A stretch of DNA of 64,000 bases from Setoptus koraiensis (GCA_048013815.1 CM106585.1:18972001-19036000), one strand, 5' to 3'. Shown: positions 44,039 through 55,836, numbered from the stretch's first letter. Numbers and translations: made by a program. The notes: generated from the letters alone by a model not told the origin.

Positions 44039-46461
44039 ATGTCCAAGCTATTGCGCCTCTACAACTCCTGGGACCAGTACAGTACCAGCGACCTGGACAC
44101 AAAAGATGAGCTCGTAAGCACTCGCGCCGCATAATAATCGCGGCTATAAATGTCAGTGTAAATGTTCATTTGTATGCCCATCACTTTCTAACTTCATCTC
44201 TCACCATTGTTCCCCTCTAACAGGTTGTGCTGTCGCAGATTCAGCGGACCTCGTCCAACATGACCCAGCACAATCAAGTGAGCAGGGACTCGTCTAAATC
44301 GTCTAACCAGAGCTTTTATACGGACGCCAACATCAAGTACGCCGTGGAATTCGACAATGTCCAATTGAACTATGGCACCAAAAAGAAACCCGTTCACGTG
44401 TTACGCGGCATCAACCTAAAGGTGCCCGAGGGGGCCATTTACGCGCTACTCGGACCCAGCGGATGCGGTAAGACCACCCTCTGTAATTGTATCACTGGCC
44501 GCAATAGGCCCACCGAGGGCACAGTCACCGTGTTCGGCAAGCGACCATGTGCCTCCGACAGCAACATTCCCGGCCCCATCATCGGTTACATGCCCCAGGA
44601 GATATCGCTGTTTCCTGACTTTTCCATCGAGGAGACGCTGCTATTCTTCAGCCGACTGTACCGTTTGGAGCGTGTCAAGGCCAAGGAACGCATCCAGTTT
44701 TTGGTCGATTTCTTAGAATTGCCCGACAAAACGCGAATGGTGGCCAATCTGAGTGGCGGTCAGCAGCGGCGCGTATCGCTAGCCGCGGCGCTAATACACT
44801 CGCCCCCGCTGTTGATATTAGACGAGCCCACCGTTGGCGTTGACCCGGTTCTTCGTCAGGTCATCTGGGACTATTTGGTTTTATTGTCCATCAAGGAAAA
44901 TTTGAGCATCATCATAACGACCCATTACATTGAAGAGGCGCGAGCTGCCAACGTTTGCGGACTCATGCGCCAGGGTCGCCTGCTAGTGGAAGAGAGTCCC
45001 AACTACCTGATGGAAAAATACAAGTGCCCCACCCTGGAGGCCGTATTCTTGTTGCTCAGCAGGGCCTCAGACAGCAACACCGACCCAGACCAGGCACCGG
45101 ACGAGATTGTGATAAACACTCACGCGCCCACAATGAAACAAATTGCCGACCGTAAAGTGGCTCAAGAGGAGGCGGCCGCTGTAGCGATAGATGCAAAGGT
45201 CAATGGCAAGATGATGCCAAATTTTGAGAAATTCGCCATTGAACAAACGCCCGAAACTCAAATGGGAGTTCTAAAGCAGGGCGTTAAACATTCATGCGGA
45301 CGTGTGGCAGCATTAACATCGAAAAATTTCGCCAGACTTATGCGCAATTTACCCGTGCTGCTCTTTCAGTTTTTACTACCATCTGTAGAAGTGATACTGT
45401 TTTGTTTATGTATCGGCCAGGACCCATTCAATCTACAAGTGGCCATTTATAACGAGGAGTGGGACATGTCACTCAACGAGAGCTATGCTCAACAATTTTT
45501 ATCGCACATCAGCAACAGGTCAATAATTCAAGTACCCTATAACAGCTCCGAAGGGGCCCTGCAATCGGTTAGAGTTGGTGACAGCTGGGCTGCATTGACT
45601 CTGGCCGATAATTTCACTGCCGCACTCAAATATCGGGTTTTGCTGCCCACCGACGATGATCCCTGGAACACCGACGCTGCCACAGTTCATTTACACCTGG
45701 ACAATTCCAATTATCTTATTGGACTGCAACTGCAGCGTATGATATACTCAGCGTTTGAGTCATTCGCAACAGAGACACTTAAGGCGCAAAACATCTCTAC
45801 CAACATGGCTAAACTGCCCGTCCATATGGAACAACCTGTGTACGGTGTCAAAAATCCAACATTCACAGAATTTATGGCTCCTGGTGTGCTGTTGAGTATA
45901 GCCTTTTTAGCGGCGGTTGCTCTGACGGCAATCGCACTAGTTCAAGAGAGAAAGGAGGGCTCGCTCGAGCGATGCCTAGTTGCCGGCATATCATCGACAG
46001 AATTCATCATCAGTCATGTGATTACACAATTGCTCATATTGCATGTCCAAATATTCCTTTTACTCATATTCACTTTTTTGGTGTTCGAGATACCATCGCG
46101 AGGACCATTCTTCTGGGTGATCGTACTGACACTGTTACAAAGCACATGTGGTATGGCCTTCGGACTGATGATATCGGCTCTTACCAAGGAGGAAACATCG
46201 GCCACTATGCTGGCTCTAGGCTCATTTTATCCAAATCTTTTATTGAGCGGAACTGTCTGGCCAATTCAGGCCATGCCTGAGGCAATGAAGTATTTAGCCA
46301 TTTGTCTGCCGCAAACACTTCCAATAGAATCGTTGCGATACATGCTGAGTCGTGGCTGGGACATAACATATCCCGAAGTGGCCACTGGCTTTGGCGTCAC
46401 CATTGCCTGGACATCATTCTTTCTTATATCCGCAGTTTTTATTTTTAAAGCCAAAATTTAA
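44039..46461 (+). CDS. ABC half-transporter, ABCG/ABCH type
   Basis: ATP-driven exporter half molecule with the nucleotide-binding domain first, as in the ABCG and arthropod ABCH families; it must dimerise. Exon 1 44039-44113 and exon 2 44224-46461 (phase 0; 110-nt intron) give about 770 aa. Walker A GPSGCGKTT near residue 102, signature LSGGQQRR near 201, Walker B LLILDEP near 222, H-loop TTHYIEEA. Membrane segments begin near 390 (FQFLLPSVEVILFCLCIG), a large extracellular loop with several NxS/T sites follows, then five segments from 570 on. The VGVDPVLRQ motif after Walker B and the resemblance to ABCG23-like proteins favour ABCH. Exported substrate unknown (lipid or xenobiotic by family). 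Confidence 0.93.
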
Positions 46462-49400
46462 TAATTTTGATAATTTTTAATGCAATTAATTAGTTGAATA
46501 AATAATTAATGGAGAAAACCATTGCAAAACTAACATCAATCTTTGGCATGTTCCACCGTTTCTGACCAACGTATTGAGGCATCTTCTGTGGCTGTTAGTT
46601 AACATATTGAGTCAGCTGAGTAGGTGCACAGCTATGCTAGATGAATCCGGACTATCGACATTGTTAACGTTATTGTTAATGTTGGAGGCTACCCTGGGAA
46701 CAATTGGCGATGACACAGGAACTATTGTTAGATAGTAGGTAGGTTACGAACGTAGATCTTTTGTGTCCTGGAATCTGCTGGGACGTTATCATTCGTTCAT
46801 CAATTGAGTGGAACACTTTGAGCACTTGTCGTCCTGAATACAGTTGTAACATCAGGGGTGTAGTCGTGTGGTTCGAAGGTCATCTCGACAGACCGTTTGC
46901 TCTGTATCTCACATCCTGTCTGCTTGTCAGCTCCGTGCTGCGGCACCAGTTTCTTAATTAATAGTTGAGGTTGCACACACCGATGTCCATTGTGGTATCC
47001 CTGATCATGAATGAAAGTTGCAATAACATCATCTCGCTAGTATTGGGTTGATAGACTAATAAGAAAACTTTCCAACAAAACCACAGCCTACACTATAGGC
47101 CCTATAGAGAATATGACGATAGCGATTGCAGTGGCGAGGAAAAAGGTAAACATTGTGACTGATCGGCTGTTTTCCCTGGACTGAAGCTCTCGGTTGGGGA
47201 AGAGTCCGCCAGGGGCGCCCTCGGCGTTTTTTAAATGTACAGTCGCACTGGTTGTGTTGTACACACAGCCTGTGTGTGTGAGTGTTTTTTAAAGCCTAGT
47301 TGCACTACTGTCACAGTAGTACTGTGTGTACTGTAAGTGTGCACTGTGCTGTATGTGTGCAGGGTGTCTCGAGCAAGCGACGTGAGTACAATGTTCTGTA
47401 TTCATGTGCGACGCAATAAGTCGCACAATGTGCGCAGATAGCTGAGAGGGGGCAGGGGGAGGGCAGTGGTGACCAGTGTTTGGCGTTGATCGAACAAATG
47501 AAACGCACAACAGCAAGAGTGTGTGTGCGAGAGTGAGCAAATGAAAACAATAGCACGGACTGTGCAACACGACGACGAGACATGACTCAACATCAAACTG
47601 CAAACGATCGAACGACCAATGGACGGGGGGGGGGAGGGGGGCGCGCACGAGTGTGTTGGCTCGAACAAATAACAACAAGAAAAATCGAATTTATACCTTG
47701 ATATCACTGCATTCGTCTGTTACATGTTGCCGTTGCGAATGGTGCAGGGGGCAGTAAATTACAGTATATTAGGGTATATTATTAGGGTTTATTATACACA
47801 CACTGTGTGTGTATTACCGACATTACTCTGTACAGACAGGGGGCAAGAACGGAGCGCGACGAAACGATACGGAACAGGCCAGCCAGCCAGCCAGCCAGCC
47901 AGACAAACAAACGGGCAGGTCTGCCACTTGGACTTTACATATATATTTATCATTATATCTTTATATCATTATATCATTGTAGCTTGTATTGCCAATAGTC
48001 GTGTCGCAATCAAATGTAATTACCACTATTGCCACCAGAGATAATACGTTATATTTTTGCTTATTACCACAACTATTACTATTATTATTATCCCCTTGGT
48101 GTGGCCAACCAATGGAAATGGAATATTTTTGTTTACACGATCGGGACTAATGTAATCTGGGCACTCACATTCGTCGTTATACAAAGGGATATTGTTATTG
48201 GTAGTCAGCGAATTTGCTCGGCATTTGAACACAGCACATTCAGTCTTGTGATACGTCGACAACGAACCACCAACAAAAAGAGACCAGCAAGGCTGCAGCT
48301 TGGCATCAAAGTCATCACACTTCAATTGCAACTCTTTAAATCATCGTATGTTTACGAAGAAGCAGCCTGGCGTCACCTTTTACACACTGTGCGACACTAG
48401 AATCAATTCAACATACTCACTCTCACACATCTATGCTAACAAAGAAACAAATTTTGCCAACAACAAATCACGAGTTACAACACATGCGATATAATACTTA
48501 ATATCACGATAATAATCCATCCAGCCAACATCAATCAACAACAACAGCAACAGCAACCACAACAAATAAGAGGCAACACTATTTCACTATTCGAATTCGT
48601 TGCTTCTTCCAACGCCATCAGTTATATTTGCTCTCTAACACTCATGCCACACCGATCAAGAGCGCCTCGACAAAGATCACAAACGTAACGCTGAAAGAGA
48701 AAATTGGTTATTCAACTTGCCATTAGAGTTTAGCAGCTCCCAGCAAGCGCGGCCAGACAGCAGCTAGCAACTTCTAGATCTTACATGTTAGATAAAAGAA
48801 AAATATACATAAATATAATAGCCGCTGTTGAAGTTTCCACAATAGTAGCGCACACAAAATTTATTTAATACACATAATAACACACACATACACACACACA
48901 CACACACGTTCGTGTGTGACGTATTATGTCATACCCTACTGCAAAGGATCAACAACAATATTGGAGCCTTTTATTTTCACTACATTCACTACAGTACTTT
49001 AGTATAGTTGCTCAACTTACAAATACTAGAAATACATACATGCTCATGATGTGAAGAAAGAAAGAGTTCTAACAAACAGACTTTAACAACAAACATCCAC
49101 ATGATACAGGGATAAAAATTATTATAATGGTATTCAACAACTTCATTAGTCATTCGCTACTTCAGTTCTTTATTATCATCGCGCGCACACACATACACTA
49201 TTTATAGAAGAGGTGATGCATCTTGTGACGGGGCAATAATTAAATTGGATGAACTCCTTCTTCTGTCGCTGTTGCTCTTGCAACATATGATGTGAACAAA
49301 ACAAACAGCTAATCGACGTTCACGTAAAGGTTATATCAAGCCAAGATAATTTTATTGGCAGCATAGGAGATTTGACATTGAAAATAGCTCGAACTCTATT

Positions 49401-49819
49401 ATAGGCACCTAGTAATGGTAGGATAACATACACACTATATTCCAGAGCAATCTTACTAAAGTCGAAAGCGAACAACGTGGTACAACAGAGAGGGCCGAAT
49501 CTTACTATAGATCAAACGCACGAGAGGTGTATACTTCTTTGCTTACATCGAAATCAAGTCAATCGAAAGATTCAAGCAGCCCATCAAAGACATTTGTTAT
49601 TTTGAAGAAGCAGAAGACGAAGAATATCAACCCTAATTTGCAGCAAAATTACAGTAGTCACACATGAGATAAAGATCTTAACAGAACTCAGTCAATTGAA
49701 AAATAGTTTATTTTATTTCCATGCAACTGCAGTCACTTAGTAACAAAAAGTAGTTAATATAATATTTGAATGATAAAATAACTCCGAGACATAACTAATA
49801 TATTCAAATTAAAAAAAAA
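46462..49819. other. Non-coding interval of 3.4 kb
   Basis: No supportable gene. Features seen: a G-rich tract at about 47623-47645, (CCAG)n at about 47879-47901, (CA)n near 48880-48906, and AT-rich sequence just before the F-box gene start. Confidence 0.5.
47623..47645 (+). repeat. G-tract, possible quadruplex
   Basis: Runs of nine or more and six G separated by a single A, then GCGCGC. Could fold as a G-quadruplex. No linked gene. Confidence 0.6.
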
Positions 49820-52633
49820 ATGCCCTTTATCGGCAGAGATTGGAGATCTCCAGGTGAGGCCTGGGTTAAAACAGAAAGTTTAGGCTGGCAAAGAGCAAAA
49901 ATAATTGAATCTTCGACCATACATCCTACTGCTTGTCATATAAGGTAAGTGGATATTCAAAGCTCCATTACTAAATCGCCTTATCTATTACTGTACAGTA
50001 ACTAACAACGAGTGTCATCAATCTTTTTAATTTTATTATATTCAATCTAGATCATGTAATGAATATCTAGATACCAGCTCATGCATAGGTCCAAAATCTT
50101 GGCCTCCTAAGACTGAAATTGGTAAGCATATGCCAAAAGAGTCTAGTCACCACAAAAGCTCACAGAGTAAACCACGAAAACTTAGACAATCTTGGCTGAA
50201 AGTAGTAAACGACGAAAAAATCAAATCTATTGATACTCACACTGTAGGTATTATGACAGACGGTAACACTTGTTGTTGTTGTTGTAAGAAGTTAGAGGCT
50301 CCCCACAATAGTAATTTACTATCTAAGTCAGTTTCACCAGAGAGACACTGCTCATCAGCTGGTTATAGCATGAATTATAACAATGAACTTCAAAGAGCAA
50401 GAAGCCCAACTCCTACATGTTCAAGGTCTGAATCAGCTAACTCATCGTCATCTTTACTTGAAAACTACAACAATGAACTAGAACTTTTGACGTCAACACC
50501 CACTGTGCACTATCATACGCCATCCTCTTGTACAACAATGACTTCACCATCAAATCACCAGACAATGAACTGCAATGAATATAAGAGAACATCGTCTTCA
50601 TCTCCTGAATCTAATTCATCTATTGATAACGATCAACCACAAATGAGGAATCAACAACCAACTGCCCATCAAATAAACATAGGTAGCCCTAGTTGTCATC
50701 ATCACAATCATCTACAGTCATCCTCATCGCAAGCTGTTCATCAAGTCACTGTCAAACAAGCTCCCCACTGCCAGATAACTTTGAAACCTACTAGAGAAGT
50801 AGCTACTTATAATACAATCAGTGAAGCTTTTTATCGTCTAGATTTTTGTAATGCCATACATGACATCCGTAGATTCAACTACATCTGTAAATTACTACAT
50901 CTTTTGATAACGCAAAATCTTACGTCCTTGAGTGGTTGTGCAACCAGAATTCTATTCACTATGCTCGAGCAAGTCGCTTGGCAAGTAGCTAGTAACAAAC
51001 AAAATATCCATATCCTATATAACCTATTAGATGACTTAAAGAAAATGATCCAAAAGTACTATTGTTGGGGTAGACCCATTGGTAGTTCCCTTTTATGGCA
51101 GCAGCATTTCAGCACTATAGAAAGAATAAGCCATCTTGCCGATCAGATTGATATAGCGCCACCTCCTAACAACGATAACACCCAGAAGACAATGAATGAT
51201 TTACCTGCAGAGATGATCCGTGAAATAATGTTGAGACTCAACGACTATCGAGATCTTGTTAACTCCGCTGAAGCCTCATCTGTGATGCAATCTATTCTCA
51301 ATGGTCAACACATATGGAGACAGTTATGCAAGTATCATTTCACCAAGCAGCAACTAAGACTGGCGATTGAGAATCATTATGGTTTATCGCAATCAACTTC
51401 ATGGTCGTCATCCAATGTTAAATTTGCTAAATTCGTGTCCGCCGATGGACGTTCGATCTGCCGTAGACCAATAAACCCTTATGAAAAAAGGAAACAGGCC
51501 AAGCAATCATCAAAACACGACAATTCAATAGAGTTTAAAGATTTAAATTCTAATAAAGACTCGGTACCTAAAAATAGTCAGAAGTTAGGTAACGAACAGC
51601 CGTCATTCAGCGACAATCTCAAGGTTAAAAGCAATAAGGAGAATGTACGATCCAATAAAAACTTGGATAGCTGTCATGATAACCATGTTTATCAGAAGAA
51701 ACTGTCTTTCAATAATAATGAACAAGATTTATCCTTCAATCCTGTTCAGAGTGAAAGAAATAGACTCAAAGATAAGACGAATCTAATTAACGACAGAGGA
51801 AATACTTGTGCAACCAATAAAGCTAACTGTAACAACAGTAGTCAAATACGCCAAGACGAACTTGACTGGGAGCAAGTCTTTCATCAGTTGCGAAAGTAAG
51901 TATCAACACAGCTCACTCTTGCTTATAAGAAAATAACAGGTTTTCAGCACGTAACGGACAACAAATTATATCAACTACTAATAATGAACATTACTTATCT
52001 GTTGTTTGTATTAGGAAATTTGGACTCAAGGAGGAATATGCTGACTGTCTCGTACTTTGTAGGCACTGCAGGTGCCTGTTTTGGAAATCATTCGGACACC
52101 CCTGTATAAAAAACGAATTAACCACTGAGAATAGATCTAATTGTTCTTCGTCCGACAATGATCAATCGAGAGAAAGACCTGTAGAAGAAGAAAACTCTAC
52201 CAACGAAGCTGGAAAATCGGTGGCTGTGTTAAGTCAATCGTACTTGCAAAGAGTTAACAATCGATCGGTCCATAACCCAGCATCCGAGCATAGCAGTCGA
52301 GGTACCGGAAATAGGAGTCTTTCGCGACAAAAAACATCTACTGATCCCAGCTTCAGTCAGCAATCAAATAGGCATGGCACTTCGAGTAACAACGCTGACA
52401 ATAATGCTGATTTTGGTTCCATGTCTTGCTCAATGCTACAAGCGGCTCGCTCAAACTTAGTTCAGAGAGAAGTTCAGCAGCCTCGACATAGTGATAGCAG
52501 TTCTAACCGCCCACCTAGCAATGTTGATGGTGATAATATCAATGGCAGATCGGCTAGAAATATTCAAAAGAATACTTACAGCAGCCATGTCGCTATATCA
52601 CCTCAAGCATTTTTGAAGTTCTTCTCGCTGTGA
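49820..52633 (+). CDS. F-box protein, FBXO25/FBXO32 (atrogin) family
   Basis: Substrate receptor of an SCF ubiquitin ligase. Exons 49820-49944, 50051-51895 and 52015-52633 join in phase, giving about 862 aa, against about 355-365 for vertebrate FBXO25/32. Exon 1 encodes the family start MPFIGRDWRSPGEAWVKTES. A Cys run (CCCCCKK) and a Ser/Asn/His-rich stretch of about 220 residues follow. The conserved core EAFYRLDFCNAIHDIRRFNY begins near 300, and the F-box (DLPAEMIREIMLRLNDY) near 424. A second Ser/Asn/Lys-rich stretch precedes the zinc-binding-like CLVLCRHCRCLFWKSFGHPC in exon 3. The protein ends ISPQAFLKFFSL, matching the family end SPQHFIDLFKF. The low-complexity inserts fall between conserved blocks. 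Confidence 0.92.
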
Positions 52634-53390
52634 TCTTGACGTACAAAACTGGTCAGTTAGGCTCGAATATATAACACGATACAATGGAATTCATTCATGA
52701 CTATTCGTACAATTTTCGAGAGTTTTTCTGTACGATTGCTATCGTCTGCATTATCACAGAAAGAAGATAATCAATCCATCTATCCCATTTTACGATTGTC
52801 GTCTGTTTGAGGAGTGCAATGTTGTGATTTTGCGAATTTTTCGGAGGCAGTCATTAGGCCACGTTGAAGCATTACAGGGCCATTAATAAAATGTATACTC
52901 CAGCCAACAGTTCAAGTGTTTGTTCGTTTGTTTGTTTGTTTGTAGAATCCTTATCAAAATTTTAAACTAACCACCAATTGCTCGATGGATACAAATCCAG
53001 AATCATATCAATCTAATTATATCTGACAACTCATTCAAATTGTGTCTCGAGAACCCCACTTTGTGTAACTATAAATATCGCATGAGTTCAAAAAATACAG
53101 ATAAATCATGATAAATTCAGGATCATATAAATCATATGAATGATTCTATTATTAAATTCATGGAATTCTATTTATATTTATATACCCTGTGATGCTCGCT
53201 CAGCAACAATTTATTCAAGCAGTCATCTATGAAGAATATAAAATGTTGATCGTTGATGAACCATGAATCACTGGTATCGCATCTTAACAAAAGACATTTT
53301 GATCGAAATACAAATTCAGATATTGATTATCCTCTAGTACAAATAGGGAACAATTTCAGAGGAAGTGTTTGGAAAGAAAGAAAAAAAGAA
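52634..53390. other. Intergenic; promoter of Cys-rich peptide copy A
   Basis: 3' flank of the F-box gene with a (GTTT)n run near 52920-52945. From about 53047 the sequence matches copy B upstream of 60281, so it belongs to the segmental duplication. A TATATTTATATA-like stretch is present near 53170-53185. Confidence 0.5.
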
Positions 53391-53711
53391 ATGTCGAATA
53401 TGAACAGTATTAGTTTAATTTTGGCATTAGTTTTATGCACCCAGTTGATGTTGGTGACGGCCGATGGCGATTGTTCCGAGTACAAAAGGAGCGGATACAC
53501 CGTTGTTCTCGAAGAACTCGGCAATTGCAGAGATCTTTGCATACATGCAGGTTACCCGGATGGCAAGTACCCAAATCCGCCTTCCACGAGGCGTCGTCCT
53601 CTTCGTCCTATGTTGGGAGTTTGTTGTTGCAAGGAAAAAGACGGGATCAGGTCCGGGGGAAGAGGCTTGTTCAGTAGGTTGATACCGGGTTGTATAACTC
53701 CTAGCATCTGA
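53391..53711 (+). CDS. Secreted Cys-rich peptide, copy A
   Basis: 106-aa precursor. ATG 53391 (MSNMNSISLILALVLCTQLM) was chosen over an upstream in-frame ATG because it starts a clean signal peptide cleaved near VTA/DGD. The mature part has six Cys: one near its start (DGDCSEY), a CxxxC pair (NCRDLC) and a CCC triplet (GVCCCKEKD). This loosely recalls defensin-like CS-alpha-beta peptides but lacks their spacing, so antimicrobial or venom roles are speculation. Compared with copy B the C terminus runs on for about 20 residues (GIRSGGRGLFSRLIPG) because the stop after KEKD is absent. Confidence 0.75.
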   Translation: MSNMNSISLILALVLCTQLMLVTADGDCSEYKRSGYTVVLEELGNCRDLCIHAGYPDGKYPNPPSTRRRPLRPMLGVCCCKEKDGIRSGGRGLFSRLIPGCITPSI

Positions 53712-54215
53712 TTATGGCAACACAGCTGAATGTATAACTGGTGTCGCGATTTTGAAGGAGATTGATGTCCGTCGATAGAATGAGTCTGGTGCTGCAGCTA
53801 GGGCATGAATACCAGGGTAGATTTTCAATTGAACAATGGACAATGACAATCGATAAAAACTACGTGAGAATCATGGAACGGATTCAAACAATTGTTATAT
53901 TGTTGACCGCAGAGGAACGATTCGAAGACTAACAAGAACTAATTTTGAGATTATTAGATATTTAAATTGGCATCAAATAGCGATGCAAGCTAATTTACCT
54001 CAAATATTCTGTTGACAATAATTAAAAACTATAAAACTCTTGACGGATTGTTTGTAAATTGCACATCGCATGTTACAACTCTTGTTCACTTGTGTTCTTG
54101 AAAATGGACTCAAGTCGCAATTAATGTTGTGCGAAGGATGATTTAATTCATGCAATTACATCATTGCCAATTTATGGTAGATCTTGTGGATGGAGTGGAG
54201 CTAGTGGACGACGTA
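53712..54215. other. Spacer of duplication copy A with acidic-gene remnant
   Basis: AT-rich spacer paralogous to 60545-61027. The last about 45 bases (54171-54215) correspond to the 3' end of the acidic secreted protein gene at 61028, which is otherwise missing in this copy. Confidence 0.65.
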
Positions 54216-54265
54216 TAAATCCAGAATCCGTGACAACCCAGGTTCGAATCCTGGTCGCCGCACCA
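54216..54265 (+). pseudogene. tRNA 3' half with encoded CCA
   Basis: Reads as the 3' side of a tRNA. Remains of an anticodon stem (ATCCAGA), a long variable region as in Leu/Ser tRNAs, T-arm CCAGGTTCGAATCCTGG, an acceptor strand TCGCCGC and then ACCA. The 5' half is absent; it is replaced by the end of duplication copy A. Nuclear tRNA genes do not encode CCA, so this looks like DNA copied from a mature tRNA or tRNA half. Confidence 0.7.
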
Positions 54266-54788
54266 TGTTAGATTAAGTGGTTGTTGTAGCGATTAGGCCC
54301 CCACTCAGATCTTGATAAAACCTCCGGTATGGGTCCATCCTGACCCCTATAAGTCGAAAAAATTGGTCCGGAAGTGCGGAAACTTCCGGTTCCGGTTTTA
54401 TCTCTATGGGAATTTGACTTAGACGAATTTCGATTTTTTCTCTGTGTTAAAGTATCTAAACGTTAACAATGTTATCTCTATGGAGATTTGACAGAGTTCG
54501 ATGGTCACATTTCGAACTTCGAAATTGAAAATTCGAATTTCTGATGACAGTTCCATCTGCTCGTTCGATGTTCGGTGGTCAGTGTTCGATGGTCAATGTT
54601 CAATGGTCACAGTTCGAAGTTCGGTGGTAACAATTTGAAGTTCGAAGATTGAAAATTCGAATTTCCGATACTAGTTCCAGGTGCTCGTACAGAGTTCGAT
54701 GGTCACAATTCGAAGTTCGGTGATGACAATTCGAAGTTCGATGGTCACATTTCGAACTTCGAAATTCAAAATTGATGCACTATAACAA
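54266..54788. repeat. Diverged TTCGAAGTTCG-type repeats
   Basis: Contains many degenerate copies of GTTCGATGGTCACAATTCG and ATTTCGAACTTCGAAATT between 54490 and 54770. Related words recur at 57410-57440. The earlier part has GGAAACTTCCGG dyads. No gene. Confidence 0.65.
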
Positions 54789-54966
54789 AGTGTGCGCCAT
54801 TGACTAATTGATGTGTCTAACTAAATTACTCATTGCGGCGAAACTGACTATTAGAATCTTACTAAATTCCATACGCAAGCAATCAACATGTTTATCATGC
54901 TGCGATAGCGATTTGGAGAACTAGGATTTATTCAGTCATCTTTTTGGCTACTCTGATCTGACAGGC
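54789..54966 (-). repeat. 178-bp direct repeat, copy 1
   Basis: Contains the last codons and 3' flank of the RING ORF. Nearly identical (a few differences) to 55229-55406 in the same orientation. Confidence 0.9.
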
Positions 54967-55220
54967 TGCTTGCATGTTGGGCATTGAAACACCCTCTGTG
55001 GGCGAGTCAGGGGCCTCCCAAACTCAAAAAGAGGGTGCCCGGTCACGCCCAACAGGGGCGTTTCTTCAACCACTCCCCCTTTCGCCCACGTACTGATGCA
55101 CACGGCACAAAAAGTGTGCCCGCACTCAAGTTTGTGCGGGTCCACCTTTGTGCCGGGGCATATAACGCAGTTTTCGTGGGCGTTGTATAGGGGGAGTGGC
55201 CTTTTTGGCCTTTTTGGCAT
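54948..55220 (-). CDS. RING-finger protein, possible E3 ubiquitin ligase
   Basis: 90-aa ORF starting in an A-run (ATGCCAAAAAGG). RING-HC ligands: ENCVICPGT, LECGHTFCAVC, then FQCPTCKQPV. Between the third and fourth ligand pairs lies an extra 26-residue segment (54996-55073) that begins GTGGTT and ends CCCACAG. Removing it as an in-frame 78-nt intron would give the normal RING spacing (WAKGG-RVFQCP), so it may be a retained intron. The ORF is clearly more GC-rich than its AT-rich surroundings, which hints at transfer or a different origin. The lack of other domains leaves the partner and substrate unknown. Confidence 0.6.
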   Translation of the reverse strand: MPKRPKRPLPLYNAHENCVICPGTKVDPHKLECGHTFCAVCISTWAKGGVVEETPLLGVTGHPLFEFGRPLTRPQRVFQCPTCKQPVRSE

Positions 55221-55228
55221 TTTTTTTT

Positions 55229-55406
55229 AGTGTGCGCCATTGACTAATGATGTGTCGAACTAAATTACTCATTGCGGCGAAACTGACTATTAGAATCTTA
55301 CTAAATTCCATACGCAAGCAATCAACATGTTTATCATGCTGCGATAGCGATTTGGAGAACTAGGATTTATTCAGTCATCTTTTTGGCTACTCTGATCTGA
55401 CAGGCT
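55229..55406 (-). repeat. 178-bp direct repeat, copy 2, ends in an A-run
   Basis: On minus it begins at the RING gene's terminal codons (CCTGTCAGATCAGAGTAG), continues through the same 3' flank and ends directly in a run of nine A, after which the RING ORF begins. This is the shape of a 5'-truncated, polyadenylated insertion. Confidence 0.8.
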
Positions 55407-55522
55407 TAGATGGGTATCTCCAACATGGTGTCACATGCTCGCATCCATATTCCAACGATACTCGTCTGTCCAAAAAATTAAGCGCTCGAGATACTGATTG
55501 AATCAGGATCACTTGTTTTTGT

Positions 55523-55760
55523 GTGCTAAGAGGGTGGAATGACTTAAGTCTCAAATTAATGTGTAGCTTACTGTGTGTTAGGGAGGTGGAGTGGCTTGAG
55601 TCTCAATCAAGCTGTAGCTTACTGTGTGCTGAGGAGGTGGAGCGACTTAAGTCTCAATCAAGCTGTAGCTTACTGTGTGCTGAGGAGGTGGAGCGACTTA
55701 AGTCTCATTCGAGCTGTAGCTTTCTGTGTGCTAAGGAGAGGGCGTGACTCAAAATTGTAG
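55523..55760 (+). repeat. 51-bp minisatellite
   Basis: About 4.5 units of 51 bp carrying GAGGAGGTGGAGCGACTTAA and CAAGCTGTAGC. Being a multiple of three, it stays open in two frames (Leu/Ser/Cys-rich), but no start, signal or domain supports a protein. Confidence 0.85.
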
Positions 55761-55769
55761 GCTTGTGTG

Positions 55770-55836
55770 CGGATTGCCTCCTCCATTTAGGATCCATCAT
55801 CACTACATCATTAGCGCTTAATTAAAATTTAGCGCT
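55770..55836. mobile_element. End of a TA-flanked repeat (family X)
   Basis: Carries GGATCC, CACTACATCATTAGCG and the terminal hairpin TAGCGCTTAATT / AATTTAGCGCTA. The same end occurs at 58940-58996 and 59816-59847, so this is one of three copies of a short non-autonomous element. Confidence 0.65.

Larger units (their letters stand above)
53047..54215. repeat. Segmental duplication, copy A (truncated)
   Basis: Matches 59957-61083: upstream flank, Cys-rich peptide gene, AT-rich spacer, and only the last codons of the minus-strand acidic secreted gene. Similarity stops at GGACGACGTA (about 54206-54215), where a tRNA fragment begins. Identity is high but with many substitutions and small indels, so not brand new. 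Confidence 0.85.

Noticed and set aside
47285-47700. Overlapping minus-strand frames of 90-130 codons
   Set aside because: Low-complexity GT-rich sequence, no conserved pattern.
53253-53390. Longer N terminus for Cys-rich peptide copy A
   Set aside because: Copy B lacks an equivalent open frame and the signal peptide begins at the later Met.
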